A DNA stretch of 64,000 nt. Origin: Ephydatia muelleri (taxonomy: Eukaryota > Porifera > Demospongiae > Spongillida > Spongillidae). Below, piece after piece: positions 22,511 to 34,440 of the stretch. Within the stretch, counting starts at the first letter, position 1; every line of letters starts with the position of its first letter. Under the pieces are notes generated by a model. It searched no databases and was not told the DNA's origin. It saw only the letters and a list, made by a program, of their open reading frames with translations. The position numbers were made by a program, and so were the translations under genes. Location of the stretch: contig JABACO010000032.1 of NCBI GenBank assembly GCA_013339895.1, positions 310,001-374,000 of the forward strand. Direction: 5' to 3'.

Positions 22511-22819
22511 AATTGTCGCCGAAAGAGTGAAAACGTTCAGCGAGCTCTAGAGTGTAATCCACTGATTCACACACAACACAGGATTACAAAAAAGTGCTCT
22601 CTACTTGAAGAGTGCATCTATGGTACATGGGGTCGGAGTGTGCATGGAGGAGAGAGTCCTTCTAACGACCGATCATGCGCATATTCGAGAACTGTTAATT
22701 GTAGTTCATTTCATATTAGGGTACCGGCCGGTACTAGTAGAAGCGGGCCACGATTGAACGTGTGTCGACTGATCAAAGAGAAGCTGAGGCACAGCTATAA
22801 AACTCAATTGCCACCTTTG

Positions 22820-23220
22820 ACTTAGAAGCATTTACACAAATGGTTATAGTATGTGTATCAATATCTGTGATCTCGTGCACAAGCATTAGTTAACTAGTTC
22901 ATGACCTAAAGCATGGCTTACTACATTACGTAATGACTGCGACTGCAAGTCCTAATTACTTTTTCTTTGACAGTTTTTAGCACTTTTCTGTTCAGTGCAA
23001 AAGCCATAAACATATCTTTATAATATTCAGATTTCTCTTTATCCACTGATGCAATCAAAAAATATTTTTTACTTAAAATGCATAGATGTCCTCTCGATGT
23101 ATTGATATGTTAAGGTTTAGTAGCAAAGATGTTTTGTAACATGAATTCTATTTATTATATTTGCTTGATTTTGACATACAAAGAAGTTCCACTATTCAGT
23201 TTATATTATCCACCTATGCA
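22820..23220. other. non-coding AT-rich stretch
   Basis: No ORF, repeat or RNA signal that I can support. Confidence 0.5.
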
Positions 23221-23224
23221 GGCA

Positions 23225-23392
23225 ACTGATAGGCAGTCACACCCACCTAGGCACATAATATCAAAGGTAGCCACACCCACCTACATAGGCACATGACATC
23301 AAAGACAACCACACCCACCTACATAGGCACATGACATCAAAGACAACCACACTGACCTATGTAGGCACATGACATCAAAGGCAACCACTCTG
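23225..23392. repeat. tandem repeat, unit about 38 bp
   Basis: Four to five copies of ggcacatgacatcaaaga plus caaccacacccacctacata. It lies just beyond the stop codon of the minus-strand seven-exon gene. Confidence 0.85.
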
Positions 23393-23420
23393 TCATCATT
23401 TTTCACGACTCTGATAATCT

Positions 23421-25155
23421 TCAGTTCCATTCACTTTCCATGGCCATCACTTGTACATTCACACGCTTTCTCATATCACCATCCTCATCAGGAAGTGTGA
23501 GGATAAAGTTGAAGATTTCCACACTATGCCGCTGGTCACAGTGGCCTTTCAGTTCTCTGGAGACCTTATCAACCTTGGAAGAATCAACACTGCACAAGAG
23601 GGGTTAATGTTTGCAAACACCAGGTAGGAAGGTCCCTTACCAGGTGTTCATTCCGCAATGGTACTTTGAGCCAATATTCAGCAAATCTTCCGGGCTAATA
23701 CGTTTATCATTCTCCAGTACCTCATCAGGCAATGAATGCCAAATCTTCCTTCCTAATCTTTTTATATCAGTTTCAAGAATGCATAATAGTCAAAAATTGA
23801 ATTATAAACATGCATAATCTATAATAAGACTAAAACTTGTGATCTCATAATTTTAGTTCAAACACTGAACACAATCGAAAAAAGCACAGTGACACACTTT
23901 ATAAGTGTTGATTCATTGTTATAAATCACTTGTTTGATTAAATGGCACTAGAGACGGATTAATAACTGAATGTTTATAGTTTTACACCTTTTCCAGAAAA
24001 CCTGAATGAATTGTAAACTCACATAACTTGCAACTTGCCCTGCAGATTTGGATTCTTCTTTTGTTCATTTCGCAACGTTTCCAGAGAATCTTGCAGTTTG
24101 TGTGTTACCCATTCAACACTAAAGGTATCGTGAAACCAGAGAGCAGGCAAGCAGAACAGTTGTATGAAGCAAGAAATATGTACATTTCAATTTCATGATA
24201 AATAGGTACAAACCTGAAATATTTACTGTCTTCACCTGGATGTTCCAATGAAGCACTCTCTTTATCATCTACACAAGACTGAGGATCAGGCGGTGTAATG
24301 AAATTATTTGTTCCAGCTACATAATGTATAATGGAATTCAAAACAATTCCACATATGGAACTCTTATAATGTCTTAGAGGATATCACTAATTAAAAAAGT
24401 AATTAAGTTTCATGAATACTTCACCAACACACACACATACACACATACCTCAGAGTAATCACAGCACAGCACATATGAACTCTTCTGGTAGACAGATAAG
24501 TGCTTCACAAGAACTCCCTCATACTTGCCAAACCATGCAGAAGCAGCAGCACTGTGAGAGCCAGCCACACCCCCAAGGTGTACTAGATTAATTGCTTTTT
24601 CTTGAATGTACTAGAGTATTAAGGGCACACATACCAGCAGACCGTTAATAAGACATTGACACAGTCACAAACATTGCAAAACGATGCTTCAGTTTCTCTT
24701 TCACGTCTTGAAATAGTTCCTCATCAGGTGCTTCTACTAGCACCTTGATCTAAAGAACAGATCAATAAAAGATGGCTGTAATCAATGACACAAATTGGGA
24801 GGGCTATTGATTACGCCAACAACAAAAAATGTAACAAATGAAGCAAATATGGTATGCATTACTATATGGTTGCCCAAAATGCCCCTCCCTTCCCCCCTCC
24901 CGCCCCCCCCCTCCCCCCGTCCTACTACAGCCTAGCATAGCAGAGAGTATCTTCTACCTCGTCCAATCCTCTGTCTGAGGGAAGTAGCTGTATCTTATGC
25001 GGCAACAATCCTTCCACGATTTTTCGGAAACACTGGTTCTTTACAGTCTTAACTGTGCCAGGCATCTTCTTCGGTATGGCTATGTAGTACCAGTGACGCC
25101 TGGCTCCGAACTTCCTGTTTCCTTGCAAGTGCACATTGGGTGTCTTATATGGCAT
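23421..25155 (-). CDS. seven-exon gene, 274-residue protein of unknown function
   Basis: Exons (minus): 24958-25155, 24673-24749, 24449-24551, 24214-24278, 24023-24118, 23641-23757 and 23421-23589. All borders are GT/AG, phases agree at every junction, and the total is 825 bp (274 residues plus TGA). The product starts MPYKTPNVHLQGNRKFGARR. Further segments are FRKIVEGLLPHKIQLLPSDR, AASAWFGKYEGVLVKHLSVY, SVEWVTHKLQDSLETLRNEQ (helical, charged), ILGRKIWHSLPDEVLENDKR and VEIFNFILTLPDEDGDMRKR. No signal peptide or membrane segment is present. I do not recognise a domain. This is the cleanest gene model in the window, which shows that not every locus here is broken. Exact borders of the second and third exons are inferred from phase. 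Confidence 0.7.
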
Positions 25156-25464
25156 AGTACGTACTCAGTACACTCCACCGTTTTCAAAAAGGTGCAACGT
25201 GTATAACCGGATTAATGTCCAAAATGACGGCCAGCAAAAAATTCGTAAGGGTCAATCGTTGTTATGATCTGCGGTTATCGTTTGAATAGTAAGAAATTTG
25301 TTTATGACGATTGTACCTGATTCGTACGTTTCACACAAGCATCGTACAAACGAAGAGTGATTTAAAAAGTCAAGACTGTGAGTGATCGTATTAAATCTGT
25401 AGCGGTTCAAGGTCATAATTACTAGCCTGGACGAGCTGAAAAGGGGAGGGCTGACTGTAGGCAG

Positions 25465-25735
25465 AGCCGTCCCGGGGAGTGTGCGGGAGGGGGGCACCCC
25501 TCCCGCCCAGCTAGGGGGTATGGGGGAAGCTCCCCCATCGGGGTCTCGGGCGGAGCCCCAGAAGCCAGCGCTTTTTGCGTTGGAAAACCCTCCAAAACTA
25601 CGCATAATTACAGATCCAGCTTTTATATTCTCCATGCGCCGCACCACCGTTCATTGCAAAGTATACTATGAATTTTTAATTTGAGGGGGGAGGGGGGGCT
25701 ATAGCCCCCCCTGGATCCGCTACTGCCAGGGGCGG
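25465..25735. mobile_element. hAT-type MITE remnant
   Basis: From gcagagccgtcccgggg to ccctggatccgctactgcc, with the internal pattern gctagggggtatgggggaag / ctcccccatcggggtct typical of CAG-ended nonautonomous elements. The ends are only partly complementary, so it is degraded. Another start, caggggcggatccagg, follows directly at 25736. Confidence 0.6.
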
Positions 25736-27207
25736 ATCCAGGAATTCTGGAAGGGGGTCTAAGATTAAATTCATGAAGGGGGAGGGTACGGGAGGGGGCG
25801 TGTCCCCACCAGTGGGGCGCCGCTTTTTTAGTTATTCATTTATCATATGGAGAAATGAACGGTCACGAAAGTTGCGGTTTGTAAATTTTTGGATTTCATT
25901 CCGCGGTACGTTCCATAGAGAATGTATAGCGTTTATACAAACTTGATTATTATTTAATCAAATAACGGACCTGCAACTTTTGCTACCCACTAATACTACT
26001 CTAAATGATGTTCAAATGTAGGCAATTTCAAATTTTGTATCTCATACCGTTCAAAATTCTGGGACCATTTCTGAAAATATGATATTCCATAGACTTGTAC
26101 ACAAAATGGAAAAAAATCATGCTAATTAAGATATTCCATTAGTTATAACTAATGAACAGAGGGGGTTAGAACTTTTGCTACCCTCTAAAACTATTCTAAA
26201 ACTATCCAAATAATATAATATATGAAAAAAAGTGAATGTTGTCGTGAAGAATTTGGGGACCATTTTTAAAAATAGTAAACCAGTTTTGGTGCAATAAGGC
26301 GCCATTTTTAAATGGCGTTTCTATGGGTTGCCATAGATATTGGCTAACGTGAGACCTCTAACTTGGACACGCCCATCTAGGGCAATTCTGCGACGAGGCA
26401 GAGTCGAGGCAGAGGGCGAGGTGGGCCAGGGGGCGGGGTAGACTAGTCTCGTTCCCAGACCCAGATTCCCAACAGCTGCGGGTGGATTACATCACCGCTA
26501 CGTGGAAAGTGGCCCACTAGGGCTAGACTAGGGGTAGACAGGGGGAAATGAGCGTATAAACATATTAACATGGAATACTAAAAGCTTCGAGTCTGTCACC
26601 GAGTAGACTGATCGTTGTCTTGAAATTAGAATGATAGTGTAGGCTCGACCGGCTGCTCAGATATCTACGTACGCTGGCAACACTTCGTATATCAAATTTT
26701 TATGTTAGCGGATCCTATAGGCCTACACGTAGCTGAATCGAGTGTCTGAGAAACAAACCAGCAGCCAAATGGATCACATGTACATGTACATGCGACACCT
26801 CCAGTTATCAAACTAACACAACAGCAACGCTAATATTTTGCAGATTCGAGGTGAGAAACTTTAAGCGTAGTTGTGTGGTTCCATCCACGTACTCGATATC
26901 GATGTGTTGACAGTGTGATTCTGTGATTAGTTAGGTTCGAATCGGATGTAATAATAGTGCCCTTCACAAATGGGAGCATTTATTAGAAATAATGTATTAC
27001 GCTGTTGTAGTATAGTTTAGCAGTAGCATATCGATTATGTATTGCGAATAAATTGTAAAAACTGTATATTTTGCCTCCAACACATGTGTATGCTTTTACT
27101 GTATGGTGCATGTATACGTATGGTGCTTGTGACGTAATGCATGTACCAGTGTAAGTGTATACCCTTATAACTGATCTAGGTGTGTAAGTAAGGAGGAAAA
27201 AGCTACA

Positions 27208-27296
27208 ATGCAAGTGTGTGTGTGTGTGCGTGTGTGTGCGTGTGTGTGTGTGTGTGCATGTGTGTGTGTGTGTGTGCATGTGTGTGTGTGTGTGTG

Positions 27297-27354
<58 letters not shown>
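27208..27354. repeat. (GT)n microsatellite in the left arm
   Basis: GT run with GCATG interruptions; the counterpart in the right arm is the (CA)n at 44236-44395. Confidence 0.95.
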
Positions 27355-27355
<1 letters not shown>

Positions 27356-29327
27356 TATGCTTCTGCGGGCAATCACATACATGTATGTGCAGAGTTTGAA
27401 CTCTTCCAGAACTACTTTTGAACCCACCTTTGGTTGCATTTTACCCATGCATAGGAAGAAGGACCAATGTGACTGATCATACATGTATATATTCAGTCCC
27501 ATTGGTCCAGGAATGGATATTTAGTTACGAGGATCTGTGTTGAAAGCAATAGGGGGTGGTGTTTCGGAATATAATTGGTGATGGGGCAAAAATAAGTTTT
27601 CCCTTCGTACCATTACATGGCATGCCACGCTGTTATAGTAAATGGTGCAGACCAGCCCGATTAATTGGTTAATTGGCTGAATGGCAAGTTACAATGGCAT
27701 GTGTAAATCAGGGGGTCAGTAAATCCCTTGTAATGGTGTGCATCTTGTAAATGTAACATCTGTAGCAACTGAATGTCTTGAAACTATGAGTGTTACTGAC
27801 AGATGTTGTGTGTTGCCTACTCAATCCTTCCTGTCTCTCTCTCTCACCCCCCCCCCCCCCCCCCCCCCCCCCCCAGGCTTCTACTGATTACATTATGTCA
27901 TTAGTAATTTAAAAACATACAGGCTACACATATAAAGGATGGAGAGAACTGGACAGGATGAAGAAGCAGCGAATCATGATGCCAGTTGGTAGAATGCAGC
28001 CATTGCTTCCATCACCTCCAAGCTCTCATAGGACTTGGTGTCATTGAACTCATTTTTCTTTGTTTCTGTCAGTCACTGTAATGTGAACAAAACAATGCTT
28101 GCAATGGGATTTCAGCTTCCCACTTCATAAGCTGAGACATGCTGTGTGTGTGTGCACATAGCCCTCCTCTGATCCTATCTTAATTTGGATATTTATACAA
28201 GGAACAAAGGCACAATGTCATGAATTTTGTTGTGTGGCAAGACCTTGCATGCAACATACATACATGTATTGTATGATACCTCCATAAAGTGAACAACTTC
28301 ATGCACATGGTATTTGTGTAGGGGTTATTTGTGGGTGCAAGGGTCAAGCATTTTAATAAAAGATGATGGTGCAGGGACTGATACAGATAGAGGCAGCAAA
28401 AACTGTTAATCATTTTGCAACCACCCCCATGATGGGTGTGGCCTTAGGAAGAACAGTATCAAGTTTTTGAGGGGTGACTCTTTCATTGTAAGGGCATCCT
28501 GTTCAGCTGATCCTGACAAGAGAGTACATTCAATTTCAGTGATGGATCCAGGATTTCCAGTTTGTGGGAGGGGGTGGGAGGACAAATGACCCATGCCCAC
28601 GTCCTGCTCCAGCTGGGGTATGGGGGACTGGCTGTAAGCTCCTCCATAGGGTCTAGGGAAGAGCACATTACATTGTACTTCGACATCAACCAATATTTCA
28701 ACAAGTCAAAGAGTGTACATGGAAGCGCTTGTGCTTACAGTACATGTACACAGATAAAGCCCATTACATAGAGGTGTAGCTCCTCCCATGGATGTGAAAT
28801 AAAATAACACGGGCATTACCACTTACACACACACACACACACACCCTCATGTACACTTACTATCTGCCAATCAAGTGAAGGTCAGCTCACAAGATGCTTT
28901 GATTGTATTCATTTTAGCCAGGACAATGGTTGTGTACACCTTGGACTGCCCTTGTGGGTTTTGTGGTAGCAGTCAGGCCCCAAGGCCAACATAAACAACA
29001 GTACCTAGGGAGATAGAAGGCCAACAGTATACTATATCAACGCTAATACACTACACATCTGTATCTGTACTGACTTGTTGGAGTCATGAATGTTTGGGGG
29101 CAGTATGCTCCACTAGCAGAGAGGGGAGTTGTAGAAGGATGCACATGGGGTCCTGGGGAAGAGTGCTAAGGTATGACAGTATAAGGTCTAGGCATATTGA
29201 GTGAAGTACTCACAGAGGAGGAGCCAAAGGACTTGTCAGGTTAATGATCTTATTAATAAATAAGCTGATGACAATGTCATTAGTGTCTGACTCAGGATCA
29301 GGGGGTCCCCCAGGAGGGCTGTCCTCC

Positions 29328-30420
29328 TCATGCTGAGAAGGTTGGAATCACAATGTACTGGAGGAGCAAGGGAAAGTGAGGAGGTGAAGGTGAAGGGAGG
29401 TAAGAGGGAGGGAGGGAGGATAAATGGTATGTGTAATTTTGCCAGAGATGTCCCTGCTGGTGTACATGTACATGACTACAGGAGGACAGGAAAGAGGGAG
29501 TGAGGGAGGGAAGGAGGGGGGAGGGAAGGAGGGAGGGAGGAGGAAGGGAGGAGGAAGGGAGGAGGAAGGGAGGAGGAAGGGAGGGAGGAAGTGAGGGAGT
29601 AGGTGAGACAGGAGAGAAAGAAAGGAAGGAGGAGAGATGGATAAGAGCAAAGAAAGATGGAACACAAACTAAGTGATTGAAGTGTACACAATGTACCTGG
29701 GCAGGCTGGCTGCAGCACTGATGACGCCCAACACCACGTTCCAACTGGAGTGCAGTGCCTGTGGGCGTGACTGGAGGACCTGTCCAACAGATAACGTACT
29801 GAGCACAGATCATATACATGTACCATGCACACTGTTATTTGCGCATGTTGCACACAGTAGCAGAGAAGACATACATGTACATGTACAAAGTGAAGAGGAG
29901 GAGGCCGGTGGTGTCGTAGCTGATCACAGTAAGGGGCAGGACACCCGCCAGAGCACCATTGCAATACAAACTGAAGTTGATGAGGATGCCATTACTGTGA
30001 GTTGGCAAGTCCCAAGACACAATGATGTAGGTGGAGCCCACATTCTGCACCGACACAGCATCAAATCCATCCGGTGCTGGGGGAAGGAGGGGGACAAGGA
30101 TGACATCACATAACGAGATTGCACACAATGACATCACACATACATGTACATGTATCATAGATTATCTATGCATGTATATACAGTCAGTGACACACACATA
30201 CACACGCACACACATACACACGCACACACATGCACACACACATGCACACACACATGCACACACACACACATGCCCAACATGCCTGCTTCTCCTGTTGTGA
30301 TATTCACGTATACGATGTAACTGACTACGCCGCTGGACACAGCTATGGACATGTACATGTAGCCCACTTGGGGAGAGGGGGGGGGGGCTACGCTACTAAA
30401 TTCACATAGTATACTCACCA
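29328..30420 (-). pseudogene. fibronectin type III gene fragment in the left arm
   Basis: Minus-strand exon-like pieces in order: YMYMSIAVSSGVVSYIVYVN (about 30360-30290); an FN3 domain from a CCCCAG acceptor at about 30073 (GFDAVSVQNVGSTYIIVSWD, NGILINFSLYCNG, FTLYMYMYVFSATVC), open to 29835; ALHSSWNVVLGVISAAASLP (about 29760-29700); VMYMYTSRDISGKIT (about 29475-29430); and a segment near 29300. The W-D-P, NG-I and Y-x-Y-x-V-x-A pattern is that of the FN3 domains of large cell-surface proteins such as usherin. It appears twice, once per arm. It may be captured host sequence carried by the element, or the arms may be pieces of a host gene. No complete gene is visible. Confidence 0.55.
30187..30272. 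repeat. (CA)n with ACACATG interruptions
   Basis: CA repeat with regular acacatg or acacgc variants; the right-arm counterpart is much shorter (41367-41412). Confidence 0.9.
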
Positions 30421-30965
30421 AAACACCTGCGTCTCAGAAGATGAAAGCATGAAGGGCATACGTAGTTCGATCCCTGCATGCATCATTGTGCCTAATTGAT
30501 GCGCTCCACTTCTCCAGTGAAAGTGACGCACAGCTGATAAGTTAATTTTAATTTGTGTATCGGTAGAATTATAATTGTAATTCAAATTGTCTTTGATAGT
30601 TACATCACAGCTATTAAAATTTATAACCGTTAACCCCTACTAGCTAGCTAGCCGACATACTGTTAATAATTCTAAGATGACGCAAGGTATTACGCAATGA
30701 CTGCTTCGTTTATGAATAAATTATGCGCGGTAGAAATTAAATTTTTGTCTTGATTTTAGTTTACAAATGGTTCACGGTATAATCTTATTAAGCACATATT
30801 CACAATCAGTCCGATTTATCGTAAATTATAAACGCGTTTGAAATTCAATTTGAAAAAAAAAAGCAAGATGACCGCCTATGTATGGGCCATTTCTCCATAT
30901 GTTTGGCATGAAAATTAAAGCACTTTTCACAATGATACTGTTCCTACACAACTTAATCTAGACGG

Positions 30966-33097
30966 CATCAAGTATAACCTTTACTCTGAAAATGGGTTAA
31001 TTAACAAAAGCCTGCATGGATAACGACGAGAAAACTCTTCAACCACCGCATCTGGATTCAACTCCACATCTCTATGAATCAGCATCAATGCTAAACCATT
31101 TAATCTGTCATTACCCATAGTGCTTCGAAGAGATGTCTTCAGTAACTTTAGCATGCTAATTGACATTTCACACTCACAACTAGTTACTGGCAGAGATATG
31201 ACAAGGATTACATAAATGCCTGGAAAGTAATCCTTGTCAACAAAACGTAGAGCCTTTGTAGGTGTACAAGCTGTTTTGCTCTGACAGTCTCACTTTTCCA
31301 TTTCGTTCGCCATAAATCCAGCTCACTATGAAATGCCTTAGCAGATGGGAGGTCATCCTTATATAGCTGTAAACCTCTTTGAAATGACTTGGATTAAGCT
31401 GAACAGAGGAGCTGACCAATTCAGAAGGCAGAATTTGTGCTAACTCTCCAATAATGCCTGCTGCTGCTTCTTCAAAATGATTGTCAAGCTCAGTAATTAA
31501 ATGGCCCAGCATAGGAATAGGTAATGTTCGTCGGTAATACTGGCTAGCATTAAATGCAGGTGTATTTGACCGATGGAGTTGGTAGCTTGCAATTCTAGGA
31601 CAAGACTCTTCGATTTCAACACTGTGAGCCAGTGCAACTGCATCCAAATAAACAATTTCATGAAACGTATCAATACCACGTCGAGCTTCCTGAAGTGCAG
31701 CCTTAACCATTGATATATCTTGGTAGGCATGAGCAACATCAATAGATCTTCCTTGCAGCTTCACACTTAGCCTTTCACATAGGATAAAACTCTCTCTGTT
31801 ACATGTAATGCAACAATAAAGGAAAACTGTGACAAAGCCCAAAGGTAAGAGTTGGCATCAGAACGTGTTTCTCTATTCCAATCTGATTATGTATGTTTAC
31901 CATCTCCTCTAAACAACTTACTATTGGAAGGAACAAATCTGAGAATACCTCAAATGCTTCATGTCGCTCAACCCAACGAGTTCTGCACATTTCCTTAAGA
32001 CACTTCCGTTTTTCTTCAGAACAGATTTGGCTGATCCACTTTTCCAAAGCAAGTTGCCTTTTAGGAAAGTTGCTAAAAAACCGACATTGTCAGCAGTTTG
32101 CATCATGCTGCTCACCTCTTGAATTTTACAGCATTTGACAACACAAAGATTGAGTCTGTGTGATGCACAATGTGTGTACAGAGCCTAGGGATACCTTGCA
32201 TGTAGTGATGCGAGCAGCAGCTCCTTTTGATGAACCTGCCTGAGCTCCTGCACCATCATATGCCTGACCTCGAAGAAATTGTGGCTGTAGCTGCCAGGTT
32301 TCAAGCTTTGTGAGAATATTGTCAGCAATAGCCTCACCTGAGACACCAGAAAGGCATTCATGAAATGCTATGAACTTTTCACAGGGAACAGTACTGTCAA
32401 CAAAGCGGATACAGATTGATAACTGCTCATCATTGGCTGCATCTGTTGCTATAATGGAAAAAAAGCAAGTTGTTCATACCTTTTTCAGTATTGCATTCAG
32501 AAGTAGATCACCCCAAATTGTTATCAATTCATTCTGTATTGTCTTGCTAGTGTACAAAGCATTCCCAGCAGAGTTCAGCAGATGGTCCTGGAGCATAGTA
32601 TCCCCGGCTTGTATTCTAAACTTCAGTAGTGCCAAAAAATTGCCATGGTTGGCACACAAGTTTTCTTGAATAGCTGGTTTATCATCACGGTGGCCACGCA
32701 TAGCAATTCCTTGCCTTCCACAGAAAATCACTGTTTCTGCAATAGACCTCATTTTAACCGATTTTCTCTAATCCGTTTCTCTTGGTCTGAGATCAGCTGG
32801 GTATCAATGCTAGTACGGTGGCCTTCCCCAACAGACGACAACTGCATTGCATCTAGCACTGCATATTGATGGTACTGACTTGCCTGTATCATTAAAGTGG
32901 TCATGTAATAGTTCACTTGACTTTTTAAAGTTCCTGAATGGCCTGCTAACAAGGATCCCAAGCTCTTTAACTTTAGAATCACACTTTGCAAACAAAACGC
33001 AAAACTTGCAGTAGCCCTCATCTTCTGATTCAGAGTACACAAGTCCATTGTATCTTTCAAGCCAACTGGCCTGAAACGATCTTGATTGCCCGTTCAT
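30966..33097 (-). pseudogene. ZMYM1/ZBED-like hAT transposase with frame breaks
   Basis: Order from 33097 down: a TTF-type zinc finger start (FQASWLERYNGLVYSESEDE, then CKFCVLFAKC), a linker with ENRLK, FCGRQGIAMRGHRDDKPAIQ, a DUF4371-type core, a CRTRWVERHEAFEVF segment (conserved TRW), a long helical region at 31237-31842, and the hAT C-terminal dimerisation motif (SLRSTMGNDRLNGLALMLIH) with a stop at 30981. At least four frame changes separate the pieces (about 32750, 32470, 32050 and 31230). It occupies the left part of the spacer between the two large arms. Terminal inverted repeats were not identified. Confidence 0.85.
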
Positions 33098-33204
33098 AAT
33101 GCGACTAGGAAACGTGTACCCATTGGGTGGGACAAAGTGGTTCTTATAACAAACATATTTCTCGTTGTCTGTAAGATTGTATCCCCTCTACAACTTTTCC
33201 TAGA

Positions 33205-33780
33205 TCACCTGTGGCAACTGCTGGATGAAGCGCCCCTTCGGATACTTCCAAAGATTACGTTGATGACGAGAGGCCTTTTTTAAGACACTGACTTGGGCAT
33301 GAATCTTCATTCGGCAAATCCACCGGGACAATAGTGCTCTTCACACTGCTGCGGTACCCCCCAGTATTTAACGCAACACCATTGTATGCACCTGTCAGTG
33401 AAGTCTGCGCCTGCGCAGTGCACAAATGACGGAACCGTTTGTAATGGATTTCTCACTTGCACACTCGTGATCACACACATATATACACTCTACTCTTGTA
33501 CTTATAGTCAGTCTGTATCTCGTGTACCTCGTATAATTCTTGGCCACTTACACACCCGAAGCCTCAACAGGATCCCCAGTGGCAACCTCTGGATGAAGCG
33601 CACCTTCGGGTACTTCCAAAGAAGACGTTAATGATATGATCCCTTTCGTAAGACACTGACTTGGCCTTGAGTATTCTTCATTGGGCAAATCCACGGGAAC
33701 AATTGTGTCTTGCTCTTCATGTGGTTCCTGCTGCTCAGTAATTAACGTAACGCCATTGTGTGCACCTGAAGCTTCACCGT
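33205..33780. repeat. tandem duplication of a segment of about 190 bp, spaced by 365 bp
   Basis: 33205-33400 and 33568-33775 match in order (ctggatgaagcgc.ccttcgg, acttccaaaga, aagacactgacttgg, ggcaaatccac.ggaacaat, acgccattgt.tgcacct) with moderate divergence. On the minus strand the right copy is open (33548-33780: GEASGAHNGVTLITEQQEPH ... PEGALHPEVATGDPVE). It resembles the low-complexity N-terminal region of ZMYM-type hAT proteins. Confidence 0.75.
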
Positions 33781-33993
33781 CAGGGGCGGATACAGGATTT
33801 TGTGTTAGGGGGGGCATATAGGGATGGAAATGAGGGCGTGCTCCTCCAAACTTGCCAGGGTGTCTGGGAAAGCGCAGTAAGCACCATCATCCCCGCCCCA
33901 AAACCCTAGCCACTGGGTTTTTGTTATTGCACTTTTGGAAATTATAAAACGTGTATTCACAGATATACAAATGATTAAAGATACCTATAACAG

Positions 33994-34212
33994 TCACACT
34001 TCACAAATAGGGTCAATTAGAAGCATCCTCCGAGGGTATTTTCGACTATAGCTGTCAATGATAGCATCAATATTAAGTTCAATATCTTTGTGCACATACA
34101 ATAACATTAACGCATTAAATCTGTCTTCTCCCATAGTGCTGCGATGGACTTTTGAAATAAATATCAAAGAGAAATTAGCTCTTTCCACTCCAATTGATGT
34201 TACACAGGTCAA
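33994..34212 (-). pseudogene. hAT C-terminal dimerisation fragment
   Basis: About 70 codons homologous to the C-terminus of the transposase at 30981-31166: both read STMG-D/E-R-N-L, then a short spacer and YPRRMLLIDPICE / YPCRLLLINPFSE. It is the only transposase part left in the element at 33781-39356. Confidence 0.85.
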
Positions 34213-34303
34213 TAGCAGTAGCTTAACCGATTAACGCCGGAATATTTTTTGTTTAACTAAAGTAGAATTGTCCAAAATCAGGCAGCAGAGGAATGTTAGG
34301 TAG

Positions 34304-34412
34304 TGTGAAGTATCACCAAGGATTGATCAAGATTCGAACCATTCACACAAGAACAGTAAATCACGTGCATAGATATACCGTATATCAATTTAGCTGATAT
34401 CAATACACCACA
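34304..34412 (-). repeat. 3' LTR (109 bp) of the Ty3/gypsy-type element
   Basis: Begins TGTGAAGTATCACC and ends CAATACACCACA on the plus strand; identical over 109 bp to 38594-38702. The next bases inward (34413-34423, cccctccccct) are the polypurine tract when read on the minus strand. The 5-bp target duplication GGTAG lies at 34299-34303. Confidence 0.95.
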
Positions 34413-34440
34413 CCCCTCCCCCTAATTTTACAGCACAAGT

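Larger units (their letters stand above)
25844..30901 (+). mobile_element. left arm: 5058-bp element with CATATGGAGAAATG ends
   Basis: It begins CATATGGAGAAATGAACGGT and ends with the complement of CATATGGAGAAATGGCCC. The same sequence occurs in reverse at 40302-46647, collinear over its whole length, while the flanks of the two copies are unrelated. Inside are AT-rich modules with gtagcaaaagttgcagg words, a gtctcg-type MITE (about 26447), long GT and C runs, a degraded CAG-ended MITE (about 28537-28660) and exons of a fibronectin-III gene (29300-30420, minus). No transposase was recognised, so it would be nonautonomous. A segmental inverted duplication is the alternative, but coincidence of both borders with the terminal repeat favours two element copies. 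Confidence 0.75.

Noticed and set aside
29328-29665. Ser/Pro/Leu-rich ORFs in the left arm (and 41907-42362 in the right arm)
   Set aside because: They are driven by the GGGAGG/CCTCCC tract between exon-like pieces of the FN3 fragment.
30455-30480. agttcgatccc, like a tRNA B box
   Set aside because: No A box, acceptor stem or cloverleaf could be drawn around it.
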